From contig CM059972.1 of assembly GCA_030490835.1 (NCBI GenBank), positions 59,749,067 to 59,813,066 of the forward strand: a stretch of DNA of 64,000 nt, in the 5' to 3' direction. Source of the stretch: Annona cherimola. Its lineage: Eukaryota > Streptophyta > Magnoliopsida > Magnoliales > Annonaceae. The first letter of the stretch is position 1. Each line of letters starts with the position of its first letter. A model generated the notes under the pieces. That model did no database searches. It was not told the origin of the DNA and saw nothing but the letters and a program-made list of their open reading frames with translations. A program made the position numbers and the translations under genes. Positions 48,201-59,263 of the stretch are shown one piece after another.

Positions 48201-48322
48201 ATGATGTTCGTTTACAATATGTGAAAACTGAGGATCAAATTGCTGATATATTCACCAAGACTCTAGCAAAGGAATTATTTTACAAAATTAGAAATGATAT
48301 GGGGATGATTGAGTTAAATTAG
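45252..48322 (+). pseudogene. pol: pol of Sirevirus J
   Basis: Protease motif LDSGCSRHMTG (~45294) and GAG-pre-integrase WHTRLGHINMSNI in one frame. A frameshift in an A-run at about 45715 follows. Then one frame runs to 48322 with stops at 46151, 46181, 46886, 47021, 47951 and 48029. Integrase: LHMDLYGPSD, RSDYGGEFEN, VVERKN. RT: MDVKSAFLNGYL, IYVDDIIFG. RNase H: STAEAEYIAAGS, HIDVRHHFIREH. Several stops sit at conserved Trp or Gln positions, as single transitions would give. The catalytic residues remain readable but no full enzyme can be made. Confidence 0.93.
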
Positions 48323-48798
48323 GAATAATTAGACAGAAGAATCAGACTTGAAAAGTCCAAGTCGATAGTGAAGTCGACTTTGGAGCCACCAAGTCGACTC
48401 CAGTGAAGTCGACTTGGGCATGGCGAAGTCGACTTCGCCTAGGGCAGCGTCGACTCCAGCGCGCGACCGTCGGACTTCCTTTTCTATTTCTTCTCCTTGT
48501 TTTTTCCCGCGCCAGCAGCAAGCTCGAATCCTTCTCTTTCTCCGGCATCCATTTTCTCTCTCGACTTGGTTTCCATCTCTAATTTCCGGCACTCTTTCAG
48601 CCACTCTCCTCTCTTTCAATCTCCTTCTTCCTCTCATCTCTCGCTTAGTCCCTCTGTCTCTGTCACTCTATCTCACAGTCTCTATCTCCATTTTTTTCTC
48701 ATCTCCGGTATCACAGTGCCTCTTTACATTTCACCTCTATCTCTATCTTCCTCTCTAAAGCTTCATTTGAAAATTTCATTTCCAAAAACCTATCACAA
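48323..48798 (+). promoter_or_regulatory. GTCGAC units and pyrimidine-rich leader before ORF3
   Basis: After the pol stop come four AAGTCGACT-type units (48358-48455), like those of the LTR. About 330 bp very rich in C and T follow (48470-48790), like a plant 5' untranslated leader, running to ATG 48799. No TATA box is clear. ORF3 may be translated from a separate transcript or by splicing; I cannot show either. Confidence 0.4.
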
Positions 48799-50412
48799 AT
48801 GGCTCCTAAATCTCGAATTCCCAAGCTAGCTGTGTCAAAACCATCTCTTAAGCCAGTTCCTAGAAAATCCAATTCCCAAACCGAGGAGGAAGTGCCTAGG
48901 AGGCAACGGACCCCCTCAAAGCGAGCCCGGGAAGAACCATCTACTTCCATAGGCCGCAGAGTTCGTTTCCAAACTGCAACTCCATCCACTACTACTGCCC
49001 GAGAAGAACATACACAAACGACTCAAAGCACGCAATCGGGGGCCAGAAAGAAAGGCTCCACGGCTGCTAAAGCTCAAGTATTGAAGATGCCGACCACATA
49101 CTTCAAGACCGAGTTACAGCACAGTCGTTTCTACAAGTCGTTCTATGAACGCAAGGTATTCATCCCTAAAATCATCGATTTCAAATTTTTGAAGGATTAT
49201 GAGTCTGACATTAAGCAGTTGCTGGATTTCCAAGGATGGACTAGCCTACTAAAGGTAGATGAAAGAGTATATCCTGACTTGACTCGTATTTTCTATTATC
49301 TATGGGATGACGAGTACTTTGGTACCTTTGTAAAAGGAGTTGATATGTTCTTTGGAATCGGAGTAACCCCAAGGTTAGAGGAAGCAATCATAAATGTGGG
49401 GCAAATCTTAGAGGTACCTCATGAGGATGAACCGTTGCCTAAAAGCCTCACTCTCTCGGATATCTACAATAAGCTCACCAGGAGCAATAAGTATCATCCT
49501 GGGATTAAGTTCCTACATTACATGGACTTATCCCCGAGGTTACGGGTTCTACATCTGCTGATAGCCCACTGCATTTATCCGAAGGGCAGAGGAAGGAATC
49601 AGTTAAACCCGCAGGAGGCGGGAATTCTGTGGAAAATAGTGAACTCAGTCAAAGTCAGCCTTCCTCAGTTGTTCATAGAAGCCCTAAGTTCTAGGAAAGA
49701 AAACCCACGAGGGGTTTTGCCTTATGGTACTTGGATCACAAAGATCCTAGAACATTTTGAAGTTGATATCGATGGAGAGCCATTCGAGGTGTTAATACCA
49801 ATGAATGCGATCAACAAGGCATTGATCCAAAGAATGAAGATCAATGTAGATCAACTCAGGGCTGAAGCAGAAGAGGGAGCACCAGCTCCAGAAGAAGCCA
49901 GAGATGTACAGGTTGAGGGGGAGCAGCCCCCGACACCTCCAGAGGAGCAGCCAGCTCCACAGGATGATCACGAGGCACCTGCATCGCCTTCTTCGCATGG
50001 GTCGTGCTCGCCTAGAGGGTATGAGATTCTAGACTTAGCACCACGACCACCGTCTTGGGATACCTCAAAACAGACCCTTCGAGAGGACCTAGAGCAGCTA
50101 GAAAACAGGATAACAAGTCAAATCTCAGAGGTCCTTATAGCTATTATGGACAAGCATTCCCGTCAGCATCGTATGGATCGGGAATTGCGGACCATCAGAT
50201 ATCATCTGGCTTCCGGGCATCATCGCAATCATCCCATCCCCGAACTAGATCCATTTGATATCGGATCAGTTCGCCGAGATCCTACACCAGTACCCATGTC
50301 CTCTTTTTACTCTTCTGCCAATATTCGACCCATCAAACCTACCCAAAAATCATATCCCATTTCCAAGTTTCAATTCACCAAATCTTTGGTAATTGACTCT
50401 TATTTTGCCTGA
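48799..50412 (+). CDS. Sirevirus ORF3, putative plant transposon protein domain
   Basis: 537 codons, uninterrupted: the only long intact frame in the window. Residues 1-95: Ser/Thr/Lys/Arg-rich, basic, disordered (KRAREEP, RRVRF). Residues ~100-360: a globular domain with the pattern of the plant transposon protein family (HSRFYKSFYERKVFIPKI, GW.SLL, VYPDLTRIFYYL, FVKGVDMFFG, VLHLLIAHCIYPKGRGR, GILWKIVNSVK). Residues ~365-420: Pro/Glu-rich linker. Residues ~430-490: a likely coiled coil (LREDLEQLENRITSQISEV). No signal peptide or convincing transmembrane helix, so the 'envelope-like' label often used for Sirevirus ORF3 does not fit. It is absent from D, and its role is unknown. ATG 48799 is the first in frame after a C/T-rich leader. 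Confidence 0.8.
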   Translation: MAPKSRIPKLAVSKPSLKPVPRKSNSQTEEEVPRRQRTPSKRAREEPSTSIGRRVRFQTATPSTTTAREEHTQTTQSTQSGARKKGSTAAKAQVLKMPTTYFKTELQHSRFYKSFYERKVFIPKIIDFKFLKDYESDIKQLLDFQGWTSLLKVDERVYPDLTRIFYYLWDDEYFGTFVKGVDMFFGIGVTPRLEEAIINVGQILEVPHEDEPLPKSLTLSDIYNKLTRSNKYHPGIKFLHYMDLSPRLRVLHLLIAHCIYPKGRGRNQLNPQEAGILWKIVNSVKVSLPQLFIEALSSRKENPRGVLPYGTWITKILEHFEVDIDGEPFEVLIPMNAINKALIQRMKINVDQLRAEAEEGAPAPEEARDVQVEGEQPPTPPEEQPAPQDDHEAPASPSSHGSCSPRGYEILDLAPRPPSWDTSKQTLREDLEQLENRITSQISEVLIAIMDKHSRQHRMDRELRTIRYHLASGHHRNHPIPELDPFDIGSVRRDPTPVPMSSFYSSANIRPIKPTQKSYPISKFQFTKSLVIDSYFA

Positions 50413-50717
50413 TTGACAAAAAGGAGGAGATAGGATAGGATAGGTTGAGTTTAATGAGTTAAATTTAGATTTTTTAAGTTCTTTTTGGGTTGGGTAGCTT
50501 GTATATAGGTTTCTTTTTTACTTTGCATTGTAATCTGTTGAATTATGCTAATACGAAAATTTTGAATTATGTTCTGTTTTATACTCTGATTATGTCTTGC
50601 TCTGATCACTGATGATATATTTGGAAATTATTGAATGTTTGAACAAGTATGATGAATATGACATAATGAAAGGTACAAACTCAAATTGGTTTTGTCAATC
50701 ATCAAAAAGGGGGAGAT
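50413..50717 (+). other. Region between ORF3 and 3' LTR with repeated purine tracts
   Basis: Right after the ORF3 stop: TTGACAAAAAGGAGGAGATAGG (50415-50436). Just before the 3' LTR: ATCATCAAAAAGGGGGAGAT (50698-50717), the functional tract. The former is a second, Sirevirus-type copy. Between them is AT-rich sequence without an ORF. Confidence 0.8.
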
Positions 50718-52422
50718 TGTTGGAAACAATTATTGAAATTGAATGAAAAATACCCAAACCATGTGTTTTGATGATTAAACAACACAATTTGAGTAAATCT
50801 TAGCTACTAATATGTATTGTACAGTGTTTAAGGTTATAAAAATGAAATATGCAAAGTATGACAGATCAAGTTGATCTCCAAGTCGATCCCCAAGTCGACT
50901 CCAGCAACGACTTTAAGTGTTGATTTTTGGACAGCGTTGAAATTGGAGACCAAGAGCCGCTGAAGTCGTAGATGAAGTTGACTCCACTTGCGACTTGGGC
51001 GAAGTCGCAGACCAAGTCGACTCCAGTATCGACTTCACATAACATTTTCCTTCCAGCGTTGAAATTAGAAAGCACAGCTGCCAAAATCGCACATGAAGTC
51101 GACTCCACTTGCGACTTGGGTGAAGTCGCAGGCAAAGTTGACTCCAGCATCAACTTCAGATGGGCAGTGCAGATTTTCAAAATTTCAAGTCGAAGGCCAA
51201 GCCGATTTCAAGATAGACTTGAGTCAAATTGAAGATGAAGTCGACTTAAATTTTTCAACTTTAATATATGAAGACTAATCCAAGTTTAAAGCAAGAAAGA
51301 CACATGGATTCAACCATTCTAAATCAAAGTTAGATTTGTTCATACAAGATTCGAGTTTTTCAAGTTCTCTAGACTTAAAGCTAAAGAAATTTTGTACAAA
51401 TAAGTTCCAAGTATTGAAAGACAAAAGAAGAAGAAGAAGTTAAGCAAGCAAGAGACACTTCAACAAAGATCAAACTGACTTGGCAAAACAAAGAAGCCAA
51501 GTCGCACCCGAAGTCGACTCCAAGATCGACTTGAAGCCAAGTCTCAGACCAAGTTGACCCAGAGGACAGACTTGGAAATTGAAGAACAATTGAAGTCGCA
51601 CACGAAGTCGACTCCACCTGCAACTTGGAGGCGTAACGTTCGAATTTTTGAACTTTGGAACATTTATTACGCGCCAACCAACTCTATAACGTTCAAAATT
51701 CTCCCTCCTCTATATATAGACACTCAAGAAAACGTGGAAACACGCAAGATAGAGCTGAAAAAGAGGAAAGAAGTGCTACTAAGAGTTTCAATCCACTTTT
51801 CTCTACAATTGAGTGATCTATACACTTTCAAAGGAAGAACAAGCTTCAAAGTTGTTGTTTGCTTCAACGCAATATGATTCGTTGCTTCTACAGATTCTTC
51901 CTCGAGTTGAAACTTGCTACACAAATCTGTAAAGTGTAGATTTCTTCTATTTCATCTTGTTATTTGATTTTGGTGCTTGGTTTGAGTTCGGTGTTTCAAA
52001 CCAAGATATAGCAAGTAGGGTTGTGATTGGAGTGTAACTCATCACCTACTTGTGTTGCTTATTATACACGCCCCCTAGAGCTAGAATCTAGAAGAGAGCG
52101 GAGGCTCTGGTTGTATATGCCCCCTAGAGCTAGAATCTAGAAGAGAGTGAAGACTCTAGTTGTATTCGCGGAATACATAGTGGAACCCAAGTCACAAGGG
52201 AGTGTGAGCTTGGAAGAGTGGAGTAAGGAAAGGTTGCCCGAATCACTATAAATCTTGTCTACTGTTTTTCATTTCCGCTTTCATTATCTTATTACTTTCT
52301 ATTTGTTTCATTAAAGGGGTTTAAACTAAACCGGGGTAAAATCTCTAATTAAAGTTTTAAATTCTTAAATACCCAATTCACCCCTCCCCTCTTGGGTAAT
52401 TGTCATCAACTCGGGACCAACA
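50718..52422 (+). repeat. 3' LTR of J
   Basis: 1705 bp. It lacks two repeat segments found in the 5' LTR: about 27 bp at the position of 41756-41785 and one 40-bp unit at the position of 42490-42530. TATA box at 51710-51719. Confidence 0.95.
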
Positions 52423-52615
52423 TATGGAACAGTTTTTTATCATAACTGTGATATGTGAAATATATTTCATGTTAGATGAATGATGAAAATTTTCCATGTA
52501 TTGATGATATAAAAAAAATCTTGCCGTGTGATCAGGGCAACAATCCTGAGTCACGTTTACCAATCAAAACGATCCCGAAGTAAGGCTTCTAGGCACCTCG
52601 GTTCGGGGCGCCACA
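52423..52615 (+). repeat. 3' LTR of C, last part
   Basis: Continues from TATGG after J, identical in course to 26003-26195 (AACAGTTTTTTATCATAACTG...), ending GGGGCGCCACA. Confidence 0.95.
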
Positions 52616-53146
52616 ATAGGTTTTCTCTTCGTTAAGGGGAGTTGTTTAATGGATAGGAATATACCATTAAACCCTATGTAGTCAATGAACAGGTTATGAA
52701 CTTATCAATTCCACTTTATTTAATAACATGGGAACATAGCAATTGAATAGGGTGTAATTAGCTTTATATACGTTGGAAGACATATATAAAGATTATTGAA
52801 CTTGGACTAGTAAATCCATGCACTATCTAATGAAAAAGAACCAATGCAATATAGTTTAGATTCAAGGATTCCGAGCTATCCATCTGCCATCCCCAATTGA
52901 TAAACCCGTTTTCAATATTCCAGATATTCTGTGGACTCTATTCTAATTTCTTATTGTGTTTGTTAGTTCTAGTTTTAAATTCCAAACTCAAAATTTTCTA
53001 CTCACCGAAAGCAATTAAACTGATTAATAATTCCAGTTAGACAATTCCTCGTGGGAACGGTACTCTACTCACTCTTTATTACTTGATTCGACACGTATAC
53101 TTGCGTTAAAAGTGAGCATTTTAATTGACATATACGCAGCTCATCA
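52616..53146 (+). repeat. 3' LTR of F, last part
   Basis: Begins with the duplicated ATAGG and continues the LTR (GGGAACATAGCAATTGAATAGG; AGTTTAGATTCAAGGATTCC). It ends ACGCAGCTCATCA at 53146. Matches the reverse of 63425-62927 (element G) and 16950-16444 (element A). No gene. Confidence 0.9.
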
Positions 53147-53626
53147 ATAACCTAGTTGTGGAAATTATGAAGCGATAATGAATATATGAATTAGCAAAAG
53201 TATCTTTTGCTTTAAATGAAATATGTATAAAATTTTATGTGATAGCATCTTTTGCTCTATGTTATAGAATGAATGTATTTATGTTATAGGAATATTATGT
53301 GTAGAAAAGAATATGATTGCTATTGATTTCTACTTGATATGATTAAATGGGTAGCTTAAATCTTACCCTATGATAAGATGAGAGATTATACAGATATAAT
53401 TTCTCTGCATATAAGAAAGATAGTATGCCTATCATAAGGACAAAAGACGAGCAATAAGTCTAAGACTAAAAGCGCCACCAAGACAGGAGTAGCGCAATAG
53501 AAGCATGATAAGCCATTGAAAGTATTGGAAGAAAAATGATAAGTTGGCTATTTTATATGAACCCTACCCCGATATTTGAAATGTAATAGATTTCGGGACG
53601 AAACCTGTTATAAGGGGGGAGGACTA
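53147..53626 (+). other. 3' untranslated end and polypurine tract of a G1 element
   Basis: AT-rich sequence without an ORF that ends CGGGACGAAACCTGTTATAAGGGGGGAGGACTA, the same arrangement (GGGACGAAACCT, purine tract, LTR) as in C at 39288-39318. The polypurine tract is 53612-53623. It probably belongs to the same element as the 5' part at 7931-10451, which would make the intervening 43 kb nested or rearranged insertions. Confidence 0.65.
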
Positions 53627-55579
53627 TGATACCCAAATCCAAGTAGGGCTCATATATATGCATTTGGAATATAAACATGAATTATGTATGATTTGGTTGA
53701 TTTATGGATGATTTTATGATTTTATGATATTTTGCAATTAGGGTTATGATTAAGCATGGTGATTAAGATTAATCGCTGTAGCCCAATGAGAGTCAATATG
53801 ACTAAAGTGGCTTAATAAGGATTGAAAAATGTTAATGTGTTATGAATAATTATTTTAATTATCATGATTTGATTAATGAGAATTAGAATGATAAATATGG
53901 AATTAAGTTGGAAAATGTTAGAAAATTCATAACTTGACGCCTATACGGTGGGTTGAGATGAAATTTGAAAGGTAAGCACATGATTTTGTGCCTAATCTTA
54001 TGGATGGATTAGATTAAGAAAATTGTGATGGGTTTAGGTAATAATTGTTTATTTTCATCCCAAATCCAAAAGTTAATTTCAGACGACTATAACTTGAGAT
54101 AGAAAAGTCGTTTTGAGATGGAACTTGAGATGAATGGATAAAACTATATGGTCAATCTTATGGAAGGATTTAATTAAGCTAATTATCATGAAAATTACTT
54201 AATCACAAAAGGACGAAAGAGGTTTCTTAAGGAACAAGTAAAGGGATTTCTTAAGAAGTAAGAAAGGTAGAAGACTTAAGGAGAAGCAAAAACTCTTACA
54301 AAAGGAGCAAGAGGGGTAGCCATGAGACGTCCATGGCATGGAGAGAGGAAAAGAGAGTGAAAAGGTCATGGACATGCTTCCCTAAGTGCACGTTTTGGAG
54401 AGAAAAGAAAGGAAAAAAATGTCCAGCAGGTGGACGTTCCAAGAGGGAAGAAAAAGGAAGAGGAAACGAAGAAGAAAAGAGGAGGAAAAGAAGGAAAGAA
54501 AGAGAAGAGATCCAAGTTTGACTAGTTGGGAAGAAAAGACACAACTTCAAGTAAGTATTGAATCAAATTTGATTTATTTGATTTTAAATTTTTCAACTTC
54601 ATTCATGAGTCATGAATTAGATCCACGATGAACCTTTGAAGGATGATTTATGATACCCTTGATTAGGGTATTGAATGAGGATGGAATGATATGTACGAAA
54701 TCAAGGGTTCAAGAGGGAGAAAATGGAAATTAGGGTTGATTATGGGATGAGAATCTATCTTGAATTTTCTTAAATCCCTAAGATAAGTTGTCGTGTTGTT
54801 TGAGCACCATGATTAGGACATGAATCATGTTCTTATGGATTATATATGTTGATTTGGGCATGTGCTAAAAATTTTAGAAAGGATGGAACTTAGGGTTTCA
54901 TATTTGACCCGATTTTCCACTTTTTATGTTAAATATGATGCAAGGATTTGCCTAAATGATATATGGATGAATTGTAGGGTAAAGCACCCTAAATTAGGAG
55001 CTCTTTAGACATCCTACAAGGGTTGGAAGAGATTACCCTAAATCTGATATTTTGGGCATGTATAAAGGGATGTCCGAATGGGGCTAAAATGAGTACCCTA
55101 CATACCTAACATGTCGCTATTTTGTAAATAATTAAATCATGAATGTTTTAGAGGGTAAAATACCCTAGGATTAGGGTACTTTGGGCGGCCAAAATAATTT
55201 GGGAAGGTATGCCCTAAATCTGATTTTTAAAGGTATGCAAAGGGGTGTCCAAAGAGGGGTGCAAAAGGTACCCAAAACGTGTATGGAAGTTGCTATTTTG
55301 TAAGAAACCAATTTATGAATTTTAAATATGTGATATTACCCTAAATTTGAGTAAGAAAAGAATAATTAATTGCTGAAATTTATGGATTAAAAATCTGTTT
55401 TGATTTAAGTATCAAAAGAGGCATTGAAAGGATGAAAAAGGGGTCCCAAAGTTGCTGTTTTGGAATCCTATGATAAATGGATTAAAATTTCAAAAATAAA
55501 CCTTAAATTATATGTTAATTAAGGGGTTTAATCATGCTGAATTGGGATACAAGTTTCTGTTTTGAAAAAGTTTAAGAAC
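53627..55579 (+). repeat. G1 3' LTR, first part
   Basis: Starts TGATACCCAAATCCAAG. It follows the reverse of the G1a LTR from 4507 to about 2140, including repeated 'CCCTAAATCTGATTTT...GGTGTCC' blocks at 54960-55290. The purine-rich ORFs at 54296-54631 are low-complexity and not genes. Interrupted at 55579 by element E. Confidence 0.8.
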
Positions 55580-57200
55580 TGATAACTCGTAAAAATACGA
55601 GTTATCATGGCCCATTTCAGACCATTTTTGCGTATTAGTCCGAGGGATTAGGCTTAATTTGCATTCATGTAGTTGAATTTTCACTCTCTTTGCATTTTAG
55701 GAGAATTATTTAGTTTTTATGTATTTTTAGCATAAATTAGGCATTTTTAGCTCATTTATTTGGTTTATTCATTTTTTGCAGGAAGAACGGGCAATATAAA
55801 GTCATGAGGGTGAATGGAATGCAGAACGAAACCAAGTCAAGGAGCAGTGGGATGGCGCCTAGGTGCCACCCTACATGCCTTGGCCAGAATCTCCAGCACA
55901 TCCAGTAGCACCAATATGCAGACAAGTTCCAGGAGAGTTTTGAGGTCACAGCAGCAAATTAGTTCCAGGGAGTTGGCGCCTAGGCACCGAAGCATGATCA
56001 TGTAGACATTTAGAAGAGGTTCCGAGTCATGAGGCATCCAGGGAGTTGGCGCTTAGGCGCCAAGGCATGAAGTCCTAGGGTTTCCAGAAAGGCTTCCAAG
56101 TTACCCAGCACACGGGGAGTTGGCGCCCAGGCGCCAATACGCATCCGTAGGCACAGATTTTCGTACGTGTGCTGCGCAAACCACTTAAGATAAATAGAAA
56201 CCTAGGGCTACGTGATTTCTTGAGATTCATAGAGAGAGACCAGAACAAGGAGAGGCGTGGAGAGAGCCGCTAGAGCAGCCACACAGAGAAGGAAAAGGAT
56301 TTGTTTTCCATCGTAAACGGAAGAGGAGATCCGATCTCGCTGGTGGAAGCTTCCGGGATTTAGTTCTTCTCTTTCTCATTCTCTTTCCTTTCTTTTGTGT
56401 TCTTGGAGATGATTGTAACTTGATTTTAATGGGAATTGAAGTCATGTTAATGGGCTAAACCTTCCTATGGTAGGAGATATGTAGGATTTGAACTTATAGC
56501 TTATGATATTTGATTTCCATATGCTTGAATTAATAATATAGTTGTGTTGTAACTTGAGTTACTTGAGATTATCCTTATATATCATGCTTAATGCATTTAC
56601 AAGCTTTGCAACCTTGTGGATTGATCTAATATTCAGATTCATGCTTGGAAAAGTGGAATTTGAATAAGATCCATATATAAGGCACAAGTATTCTAGCTCA
56701 TGTTGTGTTGGATGTTAATACGGATAGGAATATACCTATTAACCCTGTGTAATCTTGATTAGGTTATGTGGTTATCAACCTTGTTTTACTTGTATGCATG
56801 GGAACATAGCACATAACTAAAACTTGGTTAGGTTTGTATATGTTGGAAAGCATGTATGAATATGAATGAACCTAGATTAGTAATCTCTGCATAACTAACT
56901 TAATTAGGACCAAATGACATAGCTATGATTCAATGACTTCATATTCCCACCTATCTTAATCATCTCAAGGCAATCTCGGCAATATCCTCCCTACCTTGGT
57001 CATTTACTATTTTCATAGTTTAGTTTAATTCAGTTCTTTGATACAACTTCTCCTTCACTTTCACTTAGACAATTGAGATTTAAGGTGTTAAACCGTTTAA
57101 CACAATCCTCATGGGAACGATACTTTACTCACTCTTTATTACTTGATTGACACGTATACTTTAAAATGAGCATTTTAATATACATATACGCAGCTCGTCA
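55580..57200 (+). repeat. 5' LTR of E
   Basis: 1621 bp. It starts with the perfect 28-nt hairpin TGATAACTCGTA/TACGAGTTATCA (55580-55607). GGCGCC motifs at 55853-56135; a weak TATA-like AAGATAAATAG at 56185 in the conserved 'GCGCAAAC...AAACCTAGGG' context. It ends ACGCAGCTCGTCA. Confidence 0.9.
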
Positions 57201-57202
57201 AG

Positions 57203-57220
57203 TTTTTGGCGCCGTTGCCA
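57203..57220 (+). other. Primer binding site of E
   Basis: TTTTTGGCGCCGTTGCCA, the canonical Athila/Tat primer site (tRNA-Asp type), two bases from the LTR. Confidence 0.9.
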
Positions 57221-57357
57221 GGGATTGGTGCTTTAAACTTAGTACCTGATAATTTTAGTTGTCTTCTGTGAATGTCTATATATTATGCGTAGTTTTTCTT
57301 TTCTTTCTTTTCTTGTGATAAAATTCTATTTCAGGAGTCTTTGTTTTGCAATTTTTA

Positions 57358-58278
57358 ATGGCTTCAAATGCTTACCACTGGCTAAATGCAAAATTTTCAA
57401 CACCAAGCACTTCCAGTTTCCATGGGTTTAATGACGCACTGGCACCCTCAGATCAATTCACAGGTTTTGATTATCAAATGTAGGGAATAGATAATTCTTA
57501 TTCAAGTTACTGTGATTTATGTGGAGGCGAAGGACATCTGTCGCTCCAATGTGTATATTATTCAGCATCATTGGGCTATTTTGGGCATTCAAATGATTCA
57601 CAGGACTACCATGGAAACTTGTAATCGAGGAATATGATGCCTTTCAATTGTCAAACGCAGGAAATTGAGGAGCCATTGTCACCTGAAAACAAGCCATCTT
57701 TGGAAGACATGTTCATGCAGTTCATGAAGAGCCAAATGCAATTTAATAAGAACATGTACAAACAGGTGAAGCAATTGGCTACTGCAATCCAATGCCGGCA
57801 TCAAGAAGCATCTTTCAGTCATATGGAAGAAATTTCAGAAGAAGATGAGTTGGAACAGGGCTGTGAAGTCACTCCAAGCATTAATGAAGATATATCAATT
57901 GATGTGATGGAGCAACCTATACCTCAACATGTGCTTGAACAATCGGCTGAGCCAATGGAAAGCCAGGAAGCAGAAGAGAAAATCGATGAAGAAATAGAGG
58001 TTGATATAGTGGAGAAAGTTGAAAATTATCATATCAACATGCCTCTAATTTATCTTCCTAAAATTCAGGTGCAGCATGACTTAAGTGATCAATGCATAGC
58101 CTTGGAAATCAGCATCTTAAAGCCATCATTAATTCAAGATTCTAAACAACCCTTCTATAGTCTCTATGAAATTCAAGAAAAGAGGCTAACTGATTTATTT
58201 GAAGAGGCTAAGAAGAGATTTGAACTTCCAGTGCACAATCTGCATAGAAGGAAGTTCGATAGAGCAGGAATTGGCTAA
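57358..58278 (+). pseudogene. gag: gag-like ORF of E
   Basis: One frame from ATG 57358 (MASNAYHWLNAKF) to 58278 with stops at 57481 (TAG) and 57622 (TAA). It carries a zinc knuckle CDLCGGEGHLSLQC (57514-57555). The open part (57634-58278, 214 codons) begins MMPFNC. It contains FMQFMKSQMQFNKNMYKQVKQLATAI, comparable to FMQFMQSQ...IGQLASAL in A, then a long Glu-rich stretch with HINMPLI near residue 145, which in A precedes the protease. The protease is lost, so the frame ends soon after. Confidence 0.65.
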
Positions 58279-59263
58279 TCATAATGGGACGTCAGCCTGA
58301 AGACGATAAATTTAGAGCTGAATGGGAGGCAACCCATTACACTTTTTGATTTTTGATTCAAGAATAAAGCAGTATCTCCGAAGGCAAGGAAGGACAGGAT
58401 TATCATATGGATTTTCAATCCACTTTGAAGTTGATAGATGATAGAATCAAGGAGTTTCAAATTTATATTCATCATTCAAGACAAGAAAATGCAGTTTAAG
58501 TGAGTCCTCGACCTCAATTTTTGGCGCCCCGGTGCAAAGTTTTTATAGAAGAACATGTTGTAGCAAGTTGGAATTAGAGAAGCAGCACCCCGGCGCCATA
58601 TTTTTCAAGAAAATAACATGTTGCAACTTTTGAGTTAGCAAGTTGGCGCCTAGGCCTCAATTTTTGGCGCCCCGGCGCCACCCCTCTGACAGCATAAAAA
58701 AAATAGCAAAACACGAGTTTTCATCATGCCAACGTCAACTGGCCATAACTTTTGAACCCAGAGGAGTTACGGGAGCTACCACATATCAACGAAAAGCATT
58801 TTTCTAGCCTGTCGAGATGAAAACCATGGTTTGCTTAGTTGATATCATTTTCAATATCAAAATCCTCCATCTTTTCATATTTTGGGTCATTGAAGTTCTA
58901 TGCAATTTGTTTTACTGCTTTTAGTGAATCACCAATTTTATTACTTTATATAAAATGTGTGCAAGTGGGTGGTTTGCATTTTTCATATATCCGCGGGCAT
59001 GTGGATGTGTTTCTTGTGGGTAACCTTTTGGTTCAAGCTGTTCCATTAATTTTTTGTGGCTAAGAGTTTAAAGTAGTGAGGGAGGAGTTGATGGACTGCA
59101 CTTGTGGTATCAATAATATGGCTTGAAACTTGAGTTGGATTTCCTAAGAAGAGCTTGTATGAATTAAACTTGGGGTGTAAAGACATGGAGAGTTGACCTT
59201 GCAGTGCACTTTTCAATATTGTGCTGCTCATTCTTCCTTCTTCCTATTTTGGGGTGTAAAGAC
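58279..59263 (+). other. Noncoding spacer of E
   Basis: No gene. It begins with GAATGGGAGGCAACCCATT (58320-58338), the block that also follows gag-pro in A. It then has GGCGCC and GGCGCCCCGGCGCC motifs at 58523-58682. The sequence GGGGTGTAAAGACATGGA is repeated at 59173 and 59251. The main part of the second ORF present in A has been lost here. Confidence 0.55.

Larger units (their letters stand above)
41589..52422 (+). mobile_element. Sirevirus J with intact third ORF, nested in C's 3' LTR
   Basis: 10834 bp, bounded by TGTTGGAAAC and ...GGGACCAACA with perfect TATGG duplications (41584-41588 and 52423-52427). Order: LTR, Met primer site, gag, protease-integrase-RT-RNase H, leader, ORF3 (48799-50412), purine tracts, LTR. 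LTR, primer site, coiled-coil gag, ORF3 and repeated purine tracts together identify a Sirevirus (Maximus/SIRE lineage). The LTRs are near-identical by eye except for two repeat-unit differences totalling 67 bp, so insertion was fairly recent, yet gag and pol are dead. Confidence 0.95.
23642..52615 (+). mobile_element. Ty3/gypsy element C (chromovirus-like), host of nested D and J
   Basis: Bounded by TGTGAAACCCC at 23642 and ...GGGGCGCCACA at 52615, with perfect 5-bp duplications ATAGG on both sides, inserted in the LTR of F. Domain order: LTR, Met primer site, gag, protease, RT, RNase H, integrase, purine tract, LTR. Without the nested D (8615 bp) and J (10834 bp) the element is about 9.5 kb. 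The genes carry multiple stops, and the integrase C-terminus with the expected chromodomain is deleted. The gag-pol motifs and Met primer fit a Tekay/Del-type chromovirus. Confidence 0.9.

Noticed and set aside
48329..48758. Overlapping ORFs on both strands before ORF3
   Set aside because: Translations of the pyrimidine-rich leader; ORF3 in the + frame from 48799 is the supported gene.
48799..50412. Calling ORF3 a retroviral-type envelope
   Set aside because: No signal peptide, no transmembrane helix and no glycoprotein-like layout; disordered, globular and coiled-coil parts instead.
54296..54631. Three overlapping ORFs on both strands
   Set aside because: Purine-rich low-complexity stretch of the G1 LTR; Lys/Glu/Arg runs only.
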